64,000 nucleotides of DNA from Adiantum capillus-veneris. Its lineage: Eukaryota; Streptophyta; Polypodiopsida; Polypodiales; Pteridaceae. Positions 54,711-63,144 of this stretch are shown here, piece by piece (the stretch's first letter is position 1; each line of letters begins with the position of its first letter). The DNA lies in contig CM043942.1 of NCBI GenBank assembly GCA_014529385.2, positions 48,032,244-48,096,243 of the forward strand, given 5' to 3'. Position numbers and translations under genes: made by a program. The notes beneath the pieces are model-generated. The model searched no databases. It was not told where the DNA came from and was given only the letters and a program-made list of their open reading frames with translations.

Positions 54711-55136
54711 ATGGATTGCCAAAGAACAAAATGCTTTGAGAAGCTTAAAGAAAAATTTACTTTTCAACCTGTGCTTACATTCCCGGATCTCTCAAAACCA
54801 TGTGAGGTCCAATGTGATGCTTGTGGAGATTGCCTTGGAGCAGTCTTGCTTCAAGAAGGGCATGCCATAGCATATGAGAGTCGAAGACTCGATTCCGATG
54901 AGCGAGTATTGGGCATCTACAAAAAGGAGTTGCTAGCTGTCATACATGCCCTTGACACATGGAAGCACTATCTTTTGGGGACTCCATTCATCCTACTAAC
55001 GGATCACCAAAGTCTTAAGTACTTCATGACACAAACCAAGCTCTCCGACAAACAAATGAGGTGGGAAAATTTTCTTTCACAATTCAATTTTCATATTGCT
55101 CACAAGCACAATCAAGTGGCCGATGCACTATCATGA
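54711..55136 (+). CDS. gypsy C RNase H domain fragment
   Basis: An open 141-residue frame: FPDLSKPCEVQCDACGDCLG, AVLLQEGHAIAYESRRLDSD, EKELLA-type KKELLAVIHALDTWKHYLL, TDHQSLKYFMTQTKLSDKQM, RWENFLSQFNFHIAHKHNQV and ADALS. It has the acidic residues expected of RNase H (QCDA, the E of KKEL, LTDH, VADALS). Compared with copy A it lacks an IAG triplet near the end. It is part of a broken pol, not an independent gene. Confidence 0.85.
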   Translation: MDCQRTKCFEKLKEKFTFQPVLTFPDLSKPCEVQCDACGDCLGAVLLQEGHAIAYESRRLDSDERVLGIYKKELLAVIHALDTWKHYLLGTPFILLTDHQSLKYFMTQTKLSDKQMRWENFLSQFNFHIAHKHNQVADALS

Positions 55137-55154
55137 TGACCAAGGGGAAATGCG

Positions 55155-56330
55155 GTGTCCATAGCAACTGACAATGATCTATCTTCCATGATAGATGAGT
55201 ATGCTATTGACCCCGATTTGAAGGATGTAATTTCAGCCCTTGCCTTAGGGAAGAAAGAAGAACCATTCACCTTGCAGGATGGTTACCTTCTCCATGACAA
55301 TAGGCTATGTGTTACTCACTCCCTTCATGACAAAGTAATGTATGAATCCCATGCTCCTCCCTATGCGGGGCATAGAGGGCAACCTACTCTTTGAGAAGTA
55401 AAACATACTTCTATTGGCCTACCATAAAAGTAGACATACAAGAGTATGTTTGAAAATACATCGTATGCCAAAAGACAAAGTATGATATAGGGAAGCAACC
55501 TGGGGTACTCCAACCATTACCAATCCCTAATTCACCATGGGAGAGTATATCCATGGATTTATCTTTGGATTACCCAAGCGTATCCATGGGAATATGCAAA
55601 TATGGACAATAGTCGACAGGTTTAGCAAACAAACACACTTTATACTTGTCAAAAAGACTATTAAGGTGTACCAAATGGCAAACCTCTTTATAGCCCAGAT
55701 TTTCAAACACCATGGCTTGCCAACATCAATCGTGTCGGATAGAGATCCTCAAATGACCAATAATTTTTGGAAGGGTCTCTTTGAGAATCTAGTTACAAGG
55801 CTAGATTTCTCTTCAGTCTATCACCCACAAACGGATGGCCAAAGTGAAATAGCTAACCTCACGATTCTAGATCTACTCAAGACCTATGTTATGGAAGTAG
55901 ATCAACGTTCCCAATGGGAGAGGTACCTACCCCTTGTAGAGTATGCGTACAATAACACTATATACATGGAAGACTCCTTTTGAGATCATTGACGAAAGAC
56001 CAAAAAGTCCCTTGCTACTTAAGGTACATGGGAAGATCTTCGCGCTGATGAGTATAGCCGAGACCTACAAGAATATTTTCAAAAGATTGAGGCTATATCC
56101 ATCTCCCAACAAAGGCCAAAAGCTACTATTGACAAGCATAGATGGGACTTAGCCTTCAAGAAAAATGATTGGGTCCTACTCAAGTTTCCCAAGGCTCAAT
56201 TGAGGCAAACTACGAGCAAAAATCTTACGCGTTATCAAAAGTCTTATGCTAAATTATGAAAAAGATACAATGGTCCTTTCCAAATCTTAAAATGAACCAA
56301 TGAGATGGCCTATTCGCTAAGAAATGTAGA
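55155..56330 (+). pseudogene. gypsy C integrase, frameshifted, catalytic residues kept
   Basis: Zinc part at 55155-55394 (ESHAPPYAGHRG) then stops; the Cys pair is damaged (the first Cys of CVVC is lost, near 55458). Core at 55537-55983: IVDRFSKQTHFILVKKTIKV, SIVSDRDPQMTNNFW (Asp kept), YHPQTDGQSEIANL (Glu kept). The first Asp (SMD) is lost from this frame by a one-base deletion near 55560. It continues with YLPLVEYAYNN, a shift, and C-terminal remnants (WVLLKFPKAQLRQT) to about 56330, with an internal deletion before the PPT. Confidence 0.87.
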
Positions 56331-56399
56331 CTAATGACTAAGACTTTATCTTCTCTACCTCATAGTCCAGGACGACTATGGTTTCAAGAGAGAGGTAAT

Positions 56400-57426
56400 G
56401 TCATAAAATGTAATATCTACCTATTTCAAAAAGACTTTCTCATATTAAACTGATCATTTAATATTGCAGAGATGAATGGGAACAAGAGGTAGAATATAGA
56501 CATGTGCACATAATGGAGCTCAAAAGACCTTAGGGTTAGCTTCATTCAAGACCTCCAAAGGTTAGTGTTAAAAGTTATTAGACCTAGGATCTTAGGCAAG
56601 GTAGGAATAACCTTGAGGTGGGAACCCTACCCAAGCTTGAGGTGCTTGTCGTGCTTGCTAACTAAGGTGCTTGAGGTGCTTGTCGTGCTTGTTTACTAAG
56701 GTGGTTGTTGACTAAGGTGCTTATGGGAACCCTACCCAAGCTTGAGGTGCTTGTCATGCTTGATGAGTAAAATGCTTGAGAAGCTTGAAGTCAAACCAAG
56801 GCCTACAAAGAGGGGGGCGAGCCTTACAAGTAGGGGATGAGAGACAATATCACCTATATCCTCTCAAGGGTCACCCTTCCACAAGAGGCAACAAGGGCAC
56901 TTGTCAAGCTCCTCCCGTGTTCCCATCATGGTGTGCTTGAATCCTATTGAATAGGCTTTAAAGGGGTCCAATGAGAATTTAGTTTGATTAACTAATTATC
57001 TAGGCAATATTCAATCCCTCTCTCTCAAAGGGGAAAGGAGGACACTTGTCCAAATGCTACCCTTGTTGCTTGATATGCACAAAGCATGTGATTGGCTAGG
57101 CTTGAGGAGCTCCAATCAAATCAAGGCTTGGCTACAAGGAGGGGTCGACCAAGGCAAGCTAGGGGTGTGCTTGGAGATACACACCCTCTCACACACAGAC
57201 ATTCTCATTGTGTGAAGTGCAAGAGCTTCGATCTCCTTCTCTAAGCTTGAGAAGTTGAGAGCCTACACCAACACCTCTTGGCTATGGAATGCAAATCCAA
57301 CCAAGAGCCATGCTTCAATGATCTGCTTCTTTCTCGTATGTTACTTATTCTTCCTCATTCCTTGCTATATCTCTCTCCACCTTTGAAGGTTTTTGAGGTC
57401 TTGGGACTGAGGCTGGGTACAAGTTA
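56400..57426 (+). repeat. 3' LTR of gypsy C, first 1027 bp
   Basis: TGTCATAAAATGTAATATCT at 56400 after the PPT CAAGAGAGAGGTAA; ends at the copia D insertion (GGTACAAGTTA|TGTTAAG). Includes the TTGAGGTGCTTG minisatellite (about 56636-56780). Confidence 0.9.
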
Positions 57427-57647
57427 TGTTAAGTATGGAGCTTGATTTACCCCTTGTAATTTTATGTGGTAAAAGTGCACATTTGTAAGGCCCCCATTAT
57501 GACGAGAAGCCATCGTGAGTGAAGGAAAATCACTCGCCCGAAACCAAAATTTTCACGGTAAAAAATCAGGCCCCGAGACTTTTTTTCCTTCGCTAGAATA
57601 TTCCTTTTTTTCAAAATATTATGGCCGGACGGTGGCCGGAAAGTGAT
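57427..57647 (+). repeat. 5' LTR of copia D, left part
   Basis: TGTTAAGTATGGAGCTTG to GGAAAGTGAT, ending in the N1 target site GTGAT (57643-57647). Confidence 0.92.
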
Positions 57648-58042
57648 TGTTAGGCACACATTTCCATAACAAACAACCAATGCAGTTAACATACAGTACA
57701 TATCAAACAGGAAACAGGAAACTGCATACTTCAAACACCATACTGCAAATAAGACAGGTATGTAACATCAGAGATAAAGAGAAGATAGTGTGCCATTCAT
57801 CATCATCATTCAGTAATACAACATAAACATCAGTACGAGATCAGGAGAGAGAGAACTGCATCGACAGGAATGCCCATAACTGCCCCTCTTCCTGAGACAC
57901 CACGAGACACATTCACAACTACCCAAAAATATAAGTACTAATGTCCACATATCCCTAAGGTTCAAAAGTTATAGGTCTTTAGTTATAGTTCAAAAATAAT
58001 AGCCTGACTGCCCTGAAAGCCCTGATAAATCAGGCACTAACA
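57648..58042 (-). repeat. N1 3' LTR (by minus orientation)
   Basis: 395 bp, same length as its partner, with a few substitutions (for example TTTCC/TTGCC near the plus-strand start). The upstream sequence CCACCAGGTGTGCCAGG is not a polypurine tract. Confidence 0.88.
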
Positions 58043-59144
58043 CCTGGCACACCTGGTGGGCAAGGTTTCTCAAACCTTGTGAGAACCCACAATATCCCTT
58101 GATCAAAAAATTCATCCACCAGCTGATCCTTGAATTCAGTTTGTTGTGAAACTGCTGTTGTTGTTGGAGTTTCCTTGTCAAACTCTTCAACCTCTGCATC
58201 CACCTGAACTGTAACTGCCTCCTTAGTACTTTCAATCTCTCCTGATAGAGTATCTCATCCACAATCATTTGCACTGGATCATTTAAGTCGTGAATTCCTC
58301 CTACAGCTTCTGTGTCCTCCTCTGCAACATCTTTAGCCTGTCCTGCAACTGCACTTTTCCTTGTGTCTTCAGTAATATGCTCCTGCACTTCTGCTGCCAC
58401 ATCAGTTCCTGCAATCACTTCAGAATATTTATTAGCAAACACCTGCTCAGATTGTTGGCCTTCTTGTTGCTGGAGCTGCATCTTCAGATCCTCCAACTGC
58501 TCTTTTAGGTCAGTATACTGCTGCTTCAGTTCAGTATTCTGCTTCTCCATAAACAAGTTTTCCTCCTTCATCTCCTCCTCTGCAAACATCTGATATGGTT
58601 TACTCACCACATCATACACCATTACTATCATTTTCTCCCAAACTCCCTTCATGTAGTCCATCACTTCAGTCTTCGTTTTCTCCACAACTGTTGAATTGAG
58701 ATACCTTCTACAAAGTAGAAAAATCTCCTCTTCTTCAAGTGATTTCAGGTCTTTAGGCCCATTTTCATATTCAAGTGAATATCCAAATTCAGTAGTAGGG
58801 TTAGGTTTAGGTTCAGGTTTCCCTTCAAGAAGAATGAAGAAAGATTCAAGGTAGGATGCAAACTTTGCAACCATTAGACACTGTCTCTTGAACACATCCA
58901 ATATCTCTGCATGTAGATGCAACACTCGAAGACCTGATTTAGACTCCGCATGGCAAAACAATTGATTTTCTTGAAAATCTTGATTCAAGAAAAACCAAAA
59001 TTGATATGCTTCTTCATCAAACTGATCTGATTTAAGGCTTAAAAATAACAGATTGAACTCTCCTTTACGCATAAAAAACACCACCAAGATGGCTTGCTCA
59101 CATTTCTGCTTGAAAATAGAAAGAGATCCACTTTGTAGCTGCAA
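57990..59144 (-). CDS. N1 long frame, last segment (384 aa), ends in the LTR
   Basis: Continues in phase after the TAG. Contains FWFFLNQDFQENQLFCH, SLEYENGPKDLKSLEEEEIF, YMKGVWEKMIVMVYDVVSKP and a strong coiled coil (EKQNTELKQQYTDLKEQLED, LKMQLQQQEGQQSEQ), then basic helices (LKSLTRKLQQQQQFHNKLNS). The last 17 codons (VLVPDLSGLSGQSGYYF) are encoded inside the 3' LTR, and the stop is at 57990. The antisense frames at 58290-58593 are shadows. Not recognised. Confidence 0.6.
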   Translation of the reverse strand: MQLQSGSLSIFKQKCEQAILVVFFMRKGEFNLLFLSLKSDQFDEEAYQFWFFLNQDFQENQLFCHAESKSGLRVLHLHAEILDVFKRQCLMVAKFASYLESFFILLEGKPEPKPNPTTEFGYSLEYENGPKDLKSLEEEEIFLLCRRYLNSTVVEKTKTEVMDYMKGVWEKMIVMVYDVVSKPYQMFAEEEMKEENLFMEKQNTELKQQYTDLKEQLEDLKMQLQQQEGQQSEQVFANKYSEVIAGTDVAAEVQEHITEDTRKSAVAGQAKDVAEEDTEAVGGIHDLNDPVQMIVDEILYQERLKVLRRQLQFRWMQRLKSLTRKLQQQQQFHNKLNSRISWWMNFLIKGYCGFSQGLRNLAHQVCQVLVPDLSGLSGQSGYYF

Positions 59145-59174
59145 AACTGTCCAATCAATGATATCTCCCTGAAA

Positions 59175-60542
59175 CTAAAAACTTTTGACTTCTGCTCCTT
59201 GAAAAACTTCCCTTATGTCATAAAGCATGAAGATATAAAACCAATGAGATATAAGAATATCAACATCATCTCCTTCATCAACAACATCACATAGAAATGT
59301 AGAACAATCTCCAAGAAAATCCACTTCACCATCATCAAGAACTTCCAAAGTACTTGCATAATCATCAGTCAAAACCATCTCCTCAGCATCAACAAAACCA
59401 TTGACATCAGAAATTTGGTATAAATCATCAAGAACATCATCAAGAAAGTGAACTTCCTTGAAAACAGATGAACTTCCAATATCCTTGACTGAATTTGTAA
59501 AAGAACCAACATCATACAGATCATTGATAACAACATCATCATTCAAGAAACCTTCTGTAACATCAAGATTTGAAGAAAACTCCACATTCTTGATTTGAGT
59601 AAGTTGAAGCTTCAAGTCCTCAATTTGATTATCCTTGTTCAAAACAACTTGCTTAAGAGCATCATGAACTTCATAACAGTAAGAAATATGCAAGTCGGCT
59701 TCAGTTTGAACCTGAGAAATCTCCATCATCAATGATGTCTTTTCTTCTTGAAGTTGATTGATTTTGGAAAGCGCTTCATTTGCCAGAACCATACTTGAAT
59801 GTCTCTCATTCTCTAGCTCTAATGAGAGATTATTGATCATCTTCACTTGAGAAAGAACAAGACTTTGAAATTCAGCAAGTTCAGGTACATAACTTCTTTG
59901 CAAATCAAGAATCTGCGGATCAGGAACCTGAATTCTGAAACTTTGCAAATCAGGAACCTTTGGTATCAAAACTGGTAATTCAGGGATTTGAAATCGAAGA
60001 TCCTTATCTTCACAACCTGAATAATTCATATCCACTCTCGAAAATTGGCTTTCACTCTTCAAAACTCCAAAAAACTCTTCTCCATCAACACAAACACCTT
60101 TCAAATTGTCAGCTGTCGAATACTCCTTGTCAAGATTCATCAAAAACTGATTCATCACATCATCCTCATCAGTAGCACACATTATGTCTTTATCTATCTT
60201 CAGCTCTTCCACTGCATTACGCTGAAATCTGATGTCTCCCTGAATTTCAACATCTTCAAGATTGATGTCAAATGTTGGTATATGGGTTTGTATGGGATAT
60301 TGGTGGCTTCTCTCACTCACTCCCAATTGTATTCCCTTCTTCTCAATCAGTAATTCTTCTTTTGGGAAACTGTCCTTCTCTTCCTGCAAAGAGGTGAGTC
60401 TCTTCGATGTGAGGTTTGGGGATAGTTGGAAATCCTCTTGGCTCCTTTGGCTCATGAGTTGCTCCTGGCTTCCTCCTTCTTCCTTCATCATCTTTTGGAC
60501 TTCATCTCCCTTGCATTGAACAAACTCTCCTTCTTGAATCAA
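59175..60542 (-). CDS. N1 long frame, third segment (455 aa)
   Basis: An open minus-strand frame in the same phase as its neighbours. The N-terminal third is charged (KMMKEEGGSQEQLMSQRSQE). Residues about 185-225 are a Pro/Leu/Val/Ile repeat (FQIPELPVLIPKVPDLQSF, QVPDPQILDLQ). Residues about 225-330 form a likely coiled coil (LENERHSSMVLANEALSKIN, QLQEEKTSLMMEISQVQTEA, DNQIEDLKLQLTQIKN). The rest is very acidic with many D/V/L (DDVLDDLYQISDVNG). It ends at a single TAG (59177-59175), after which the same phase continues FQGDIIDWTVLQLQSG. No enzyme motif. It looks like a structural protein. Confidence 0.6.
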   Translation of the reverse strand: MIQEGEFVQCKGDEVQKMMKEEGGSQEQLMSQRSQEDFQLSPNLTSKRLTSLQEEKDSFPKEELLIEKKGIQLGVSERSHQYPIQTHIPTFDINLEDVEIQGDIRFQRNAVEELKIDKDIMCATDEDDVMNQFLMNLDKEYSTADNLKGVCVDGEEFFGVLKSESQFSRVDMNYSGCEDKDLRFQIPELPVLIPKVPDLQSFRIQVPDPQILDLQRSYVPELAEFQSLVLSQVKMINNLSLELENERHSSMVLANEALSKINQLQEEKTSLMMEISQVQTEADLHISYCYEVHDALKQVVLNKDNQIEDLKLQLTQIKNVEFSSNLDVTEGFLNDDVVINDLYDVGSFTNSVKDIGSSSVFKEVHFLDDVLDDLYQISDVNGFVDAEEMVLTDDYASTLEVLDDGEVDFLGDCSTFLCDVVDEGDDVDILISHWFYIFMLYDIREVFQGAEVKSF

Positions 60543-60638
60543 CTTCTTCTCTTCAATAATCTGAGTATCTACAACTTGATCCCATATTCAAGAATATCAA
60601 AATCAGATTGAAAAACTTCAGGTGTTGAAAAATCAGAT

Positions 60639-61166
60639 TTAGGCTTTGAAACAACAGGTGCCTGAAACAACAGATTCAGGCTTTGAAACTTCAGGTTTTG
60701 AAACAACAGGTGCCTGAAAAACTGTTGGTACATCAACATTGTGCAAACCCTTGAGTCTATCTGGAGTGTGGTTTTGGGATACTAAGTGCTCCTTTTGGCT
60801 TCTTTGGCTCTCAGGATGCTCCTTTTCTTCTGCCCTTTCCAACATCACCTTCTTGACTTCTTCAGGTTGGCTTTGTACTTGAGCTTCTTTCATTGATTTG
60901 AGACTTGCAACAAGTGCATTTGGAGAAGTTGAACATGATTGTACCTGATTGTTCCTAACCAAGGGAAACATTGGTGTTGTAACTCCCCAGTCATCATCAC
61001 TTTCATCTTCCTCCTGAAACTGATCTTCATACTTCTCTGTCAAGCCTTCAATTGCTTCTTGTAACACCTGTACCCTACACATACTAGAGCACGACTTTCT
61101 TCTTTTTCCTTCACGACCTTCATGACAGTCTTCTGCCTTGTCAAGAAGATTAGAAAAATCATCCAA
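60639..61166 (-). CDS. N1 long frame, second segment
   Basis: Same phase as the zinc segment, separated from it by one TAA (EXX: HE*LCDAQEDLDDFSNLL). Reads MDDFSNLLDKAEDCHEGREG, KRRKSCSSMCRVQVLQEAIE, then acidic QEEDESDDDWGV, then Gln/Glu-rich helices and a short repeat of PVVSKP/EVSKPE. Near 60640-60560 the frame shifts; sense continues as STPEVFQSDFDILEYG then DTQIIEEKKLIQEGEF into the next segment. Confidence 0.55.
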   Translation of the reverse strand: MDDFSNLLDKAEDCHEGREGKRRKSCSSMCRVQVLQEAIEGLTEKYEDQFQEEDESDDDWGVTTPMFPLVRNNQVQSCSTSPNALVASLKSMKEAQVQSQPEEVKKVMLERAEEKEHPESQRSQKEHLVSQNHTPDRLKGLHNVDVPTVFQAPVVSKPEVSKPESVVSGTCCFKA

Positions 61167-61187
61167 ATCCTCTTGTGCATCACATAG

Positions 61188-61373
61188 TTACTCATGATCT
61201 GATGTATCTCGAGAAGATCTGACAATTCGATACAACTTCTTGCACAGTTTATGCATACAGTATTTGACACATACATCTTCCTTTTGACATGGCTTGCACA
61301 TGTAAGGACATTGCTTTGCAGAGTGCCCATCTTTTTGACAAATAGCACACTTTTTCTTCTTCTTCTTTGCCAT
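61188..61373 (-). CDS. N1 zinc-knuckle segment, start of the long frame
   Basis: Starts MAKKKKKKCAICQKDGHSAK at 61373. C9, C12, H17 and C22 form a CX2CX4HX4C knuckle of retroviral Gag type, preceded by six lysines. More cysteines follow in CPYMCKPCQKEDVCVKYC and MHKLCKKL, a Cys-rich cluster that could bind a second zinc. A TAA ends it at 61188, but the next segment is in the same phase. The knuckle and lysines point to RNA or DNA binding. Confidence 0.65.
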   Translation of the reverse strand: MAKKKKKKCAICQKDGHSAKQCPYMCKPCQKEDVCVKYCMHKLCKKLYRIVRSSRDTSDHE

Positions 61374-61429
61374 TAATCACCCATCAAAAGAATAGAGAGC
61401 ATTTGTACCTCTTTAAACCCTGAAACTGC

Positions 61430-61873
61430 TTAAACTGCATTGCAAACTGAAATACCTGAAACTGTAGTATGTAAACTGAAAGACTGAAAGTGCATTCTGC
61501 AAACTGAAAAATTGAAACTGCATTCTGCAACAAACTGCACATAATTTGCACAGAAACTGTACAGAGACTTCAAAACTGTTTGGGCTAACAATACATTGAC
61601 CAATGGTCCCAAAAGTGGGTCTGATGTGGGATAAGTGGTTTGTTGGCCTTCTTGGTTTGCAGGTAGGGTTTCCTGCAGCCTGTTTTCAGGTTCATGCAGT
61701 TCAGTCCCCTCCCCAACAATTTTTGCCCCTGCAGCAAGTTCTCCTACTGGTTCTTCTTGGTCATCATTACCCGACTCTTCTCCTTGTCTTCCTCTTGTAG
61801 AGAACTCCCTTCTTAATATAAGCCTTGTTCCATAATGTTGTGGTACATTGGACCCCTGCCCTGATTCACTCAT
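61430..61873 (-). CDS. N1 ORF a, unknown, 147 aa
   Basis: Starts MSESGQGSNVPQHYGTRLIL and continues with a charged Gly/Glu-rich part (TRGRQGEESGNDDQEEPVGE, NRLQETLPANQEGQQTTY). The last third (about residue 100 on) is hydrophobic and Cys/Phe-rich, and its DNA has the short repeat CTGCAAACTGAAA (61480-61530 on plus), so that part may be non-coding. Start overlaps the stop of the leader frame by ATGA. Not recognised. Confidence 0.4.
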   Translation of the reverse strand: MSESGQGSNVPQHYGTRLILRREFSTRGRQGEESGNDDQEEPVGELAAGAKIVGEGTELHEPENRLQETLPANQEGQQTTYPTSDPLLGPLVNVLLAQTVLKSLYSFCANYVQFVAECSFNFSVCRMHFQSFSLHTTVSGISVCNAV

Positions 61874-62100
61874 GCATTGCTGCTTCTCCCTTGTCTAGAA
61901 TACTGTACTAGCATTCTTTGATTATGCACATTGTAGTTTGAAGGTAAATTACAGGCTCCAAAGGGTAACAGTTTTGTAACTACCTTTTCGAGAATGAGAA
62001 TTCTGACTTCGCTGGGCAGTTGTGGGTAGAATGCTTTCAAGAATTCTGTTGCATACTCCTCAGACTCTTCCCCCGGTGTTCTCCAGTTCGCAAACGGTCA
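61868..62100 (-). CDS. N1 leader frame, possible gag remnant
   Basis: An open minus-strand stretch without a clear ATG: PFANWRTPGEESEEYATEFL, KAFYPQLPSEVRILILEKVV, TKLLPFGACNLPS. It ends at TGA (61872-61870), which overlaps the next ATG as ATGA. It has the amphipathic look of a Gag helix region, but no family match is claimed. Confidence 0.35.
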
Positions 62101-62188
62101 CTATCAGGGAACAGGTCGCCGCTGTGATTCATTCCTTAGCACCCATATGGTTTTAGGCAAAATTCGAACCAATTGCAGGATCGCCAAA

Positions 62189-62583
62189 TGTTAGGCACAC
62201 ATTGCCATAACAAACAACCAATGCAGTTAACATACAGTACATATCAAACAGGAAACAGGAAACTACATACTTCAAACACCATACTGCAAATAAGACAGGT
62301 ATGTAACATCAGAGATAAAGAGAAGATAGTGTGCCATTCATCATCATCATTCAGTAATACAGCATAAACAGCAGTACGAGATCAGGAGAGAGAGAACTGC
62401 ATCGACAGGAATGCCCATAACTGCCCCTCTTCCTGAGACACCACGAGACACATTCACAACTACCCAAAAATATAAGTACTAATGTCCACATATCCCTAAG
62501 GTTCAAAAGTTAAAGGTCTTTAGTTATAGTTCAAAAATAATAGCCTGACTGCCCTGAAACCCCTGATAAATCAGGCACTAACA
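62189..62583 (-). repeat. N1 5' LTR (by minus orientation)
   Basis: 395 bp. On the minus strand it runs TGTTAGTGCCTG to GTGCCTAACA. It is followed by TTTGGCGATCCTGCAATTGG, a possible PBS (TGGCGATCC could pair with a tRNA ending GGATCGCCA), but I cannot name the tRNA. Confidence 0.88.
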
Positions 62584-62588
62584 GTGAT

Positions 62589-63072
62589 CGAAAACGATCC
62601 ATCGATTGGCCAGTTGGCCGGTAGTCAATGGCCGGTGGCCGGTGGTCGGAAGTCAATGGTCGGTGGCAGGTGGCCGAATTCAAAAGCGGACTTGTCTTCT
62701 CAAGGGAGGCCACACATGGGCGGATTGGAGGGTCCGATTTGGACTTATCTACACAAGGGTGGCTACACATGGCTGCCTCTCATGAGAGAGGGTAGCCCTT
62801 TTGGCCTATAAAAGGAGGCCATTTCTAGACACATTAGACAGTGTGAAGTTGATGCAACAAGGTGAGTGTGAGGTGGTGAGAGTGAAGCAAGGTGGGAGCT
62901 CTATTAAGGGTATAATCCCTTTGTAAACTTCTTCTTGTTTTGAAGTATTAAAGCCATTGAGTGGATGCTTTCCCGTGGACATAGCCCACATTGGGTGAAA
63001 TATATCTATCTTCTCTCTCTATTAAGTAATCAACTACTCAAATATCTATTTAGCTACGTCTTATTTCCAACA
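62589..63072 (+). repeat. 5' LTR of copia D, right part
   Basis: Resumes after the second GTGAT (62584-62588) and runs to TTCCAACA at 63072. Contains GGCCGGTGG repeats and TATAAAAG at about 62811. Confidence 0.9.
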
Positions 63073-63074
63073 AC

Positions 63075-63086
63075 TGGTATCAGAGC
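63075..63086 (+). promoter_or_regulatory. Primer binding site of copia D
   Basis: TGGTATCAGAGC two bases after the LTR, as in copia C. Confidence 0.93.
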
Positions 63087-63144
63087 AAGGTTTTCTGTAG
63101 CTAAAGTATGTCAAGGAAAGGATTCCTTGAATTGAGTGGGATTT

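Larger units (their letters stand above)
54062..57426 (+). mobile_element. Ty3/gypsy element, family G copy C, 3' half
   Basis: It starts within the RT and runs through RNase H and integrase to a PPT and 3' LTR, which is interrupted at 57426 by copia D. The missing last part of the LTR should lie to the right of the window, beyond copia D. It is about 85 percent or more similar by eye to copy A across the integrase. The 5' half is lost at an abrupt junction at about 54062. Confidence 0.9.
57648..62583 (-). mobile_element. N1: LTR-type element with one long unknown ORF, no pol
   Basis: 4936 bp flanked by 395-bp direct repeats (57648-58042 and 62189-62583). The ends are TGTTAG...CTAACA and the TSD is GTGAT on both sides, all as for an LTR retrotransposon. 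The repeats differ at only about six bases by eye, so insertion is recent. All substantial frames are on the minus strand, giving that orientation: leader and short frames first (62188-61430), then a long frame (61373-57990) ending inside the 3' LTR. I found no RT, RNase H, integrase or protease motif on either strand, and no convincing polypurine tract beside either LTR. The only familiar motif is a CX2CX4HX4C zinc knuckle. It was probably mobilised by another element's enzymes. Confidence 0.85.

Noticed and set aside
58290-58593. Plus-strand Cys/Ser-rich frames inside N1
   Set aside because: Antisense shadows of the Glu/Gln-rich coiled coil on the minus strand.
57648-62583. N1 as a plain segmental duplication with repeated ends
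   Set aside because: TG..CA ends, equal 395-bp repeats and a perfect 5-bp TSD inside a copia LTR point to integration as an LTR element.
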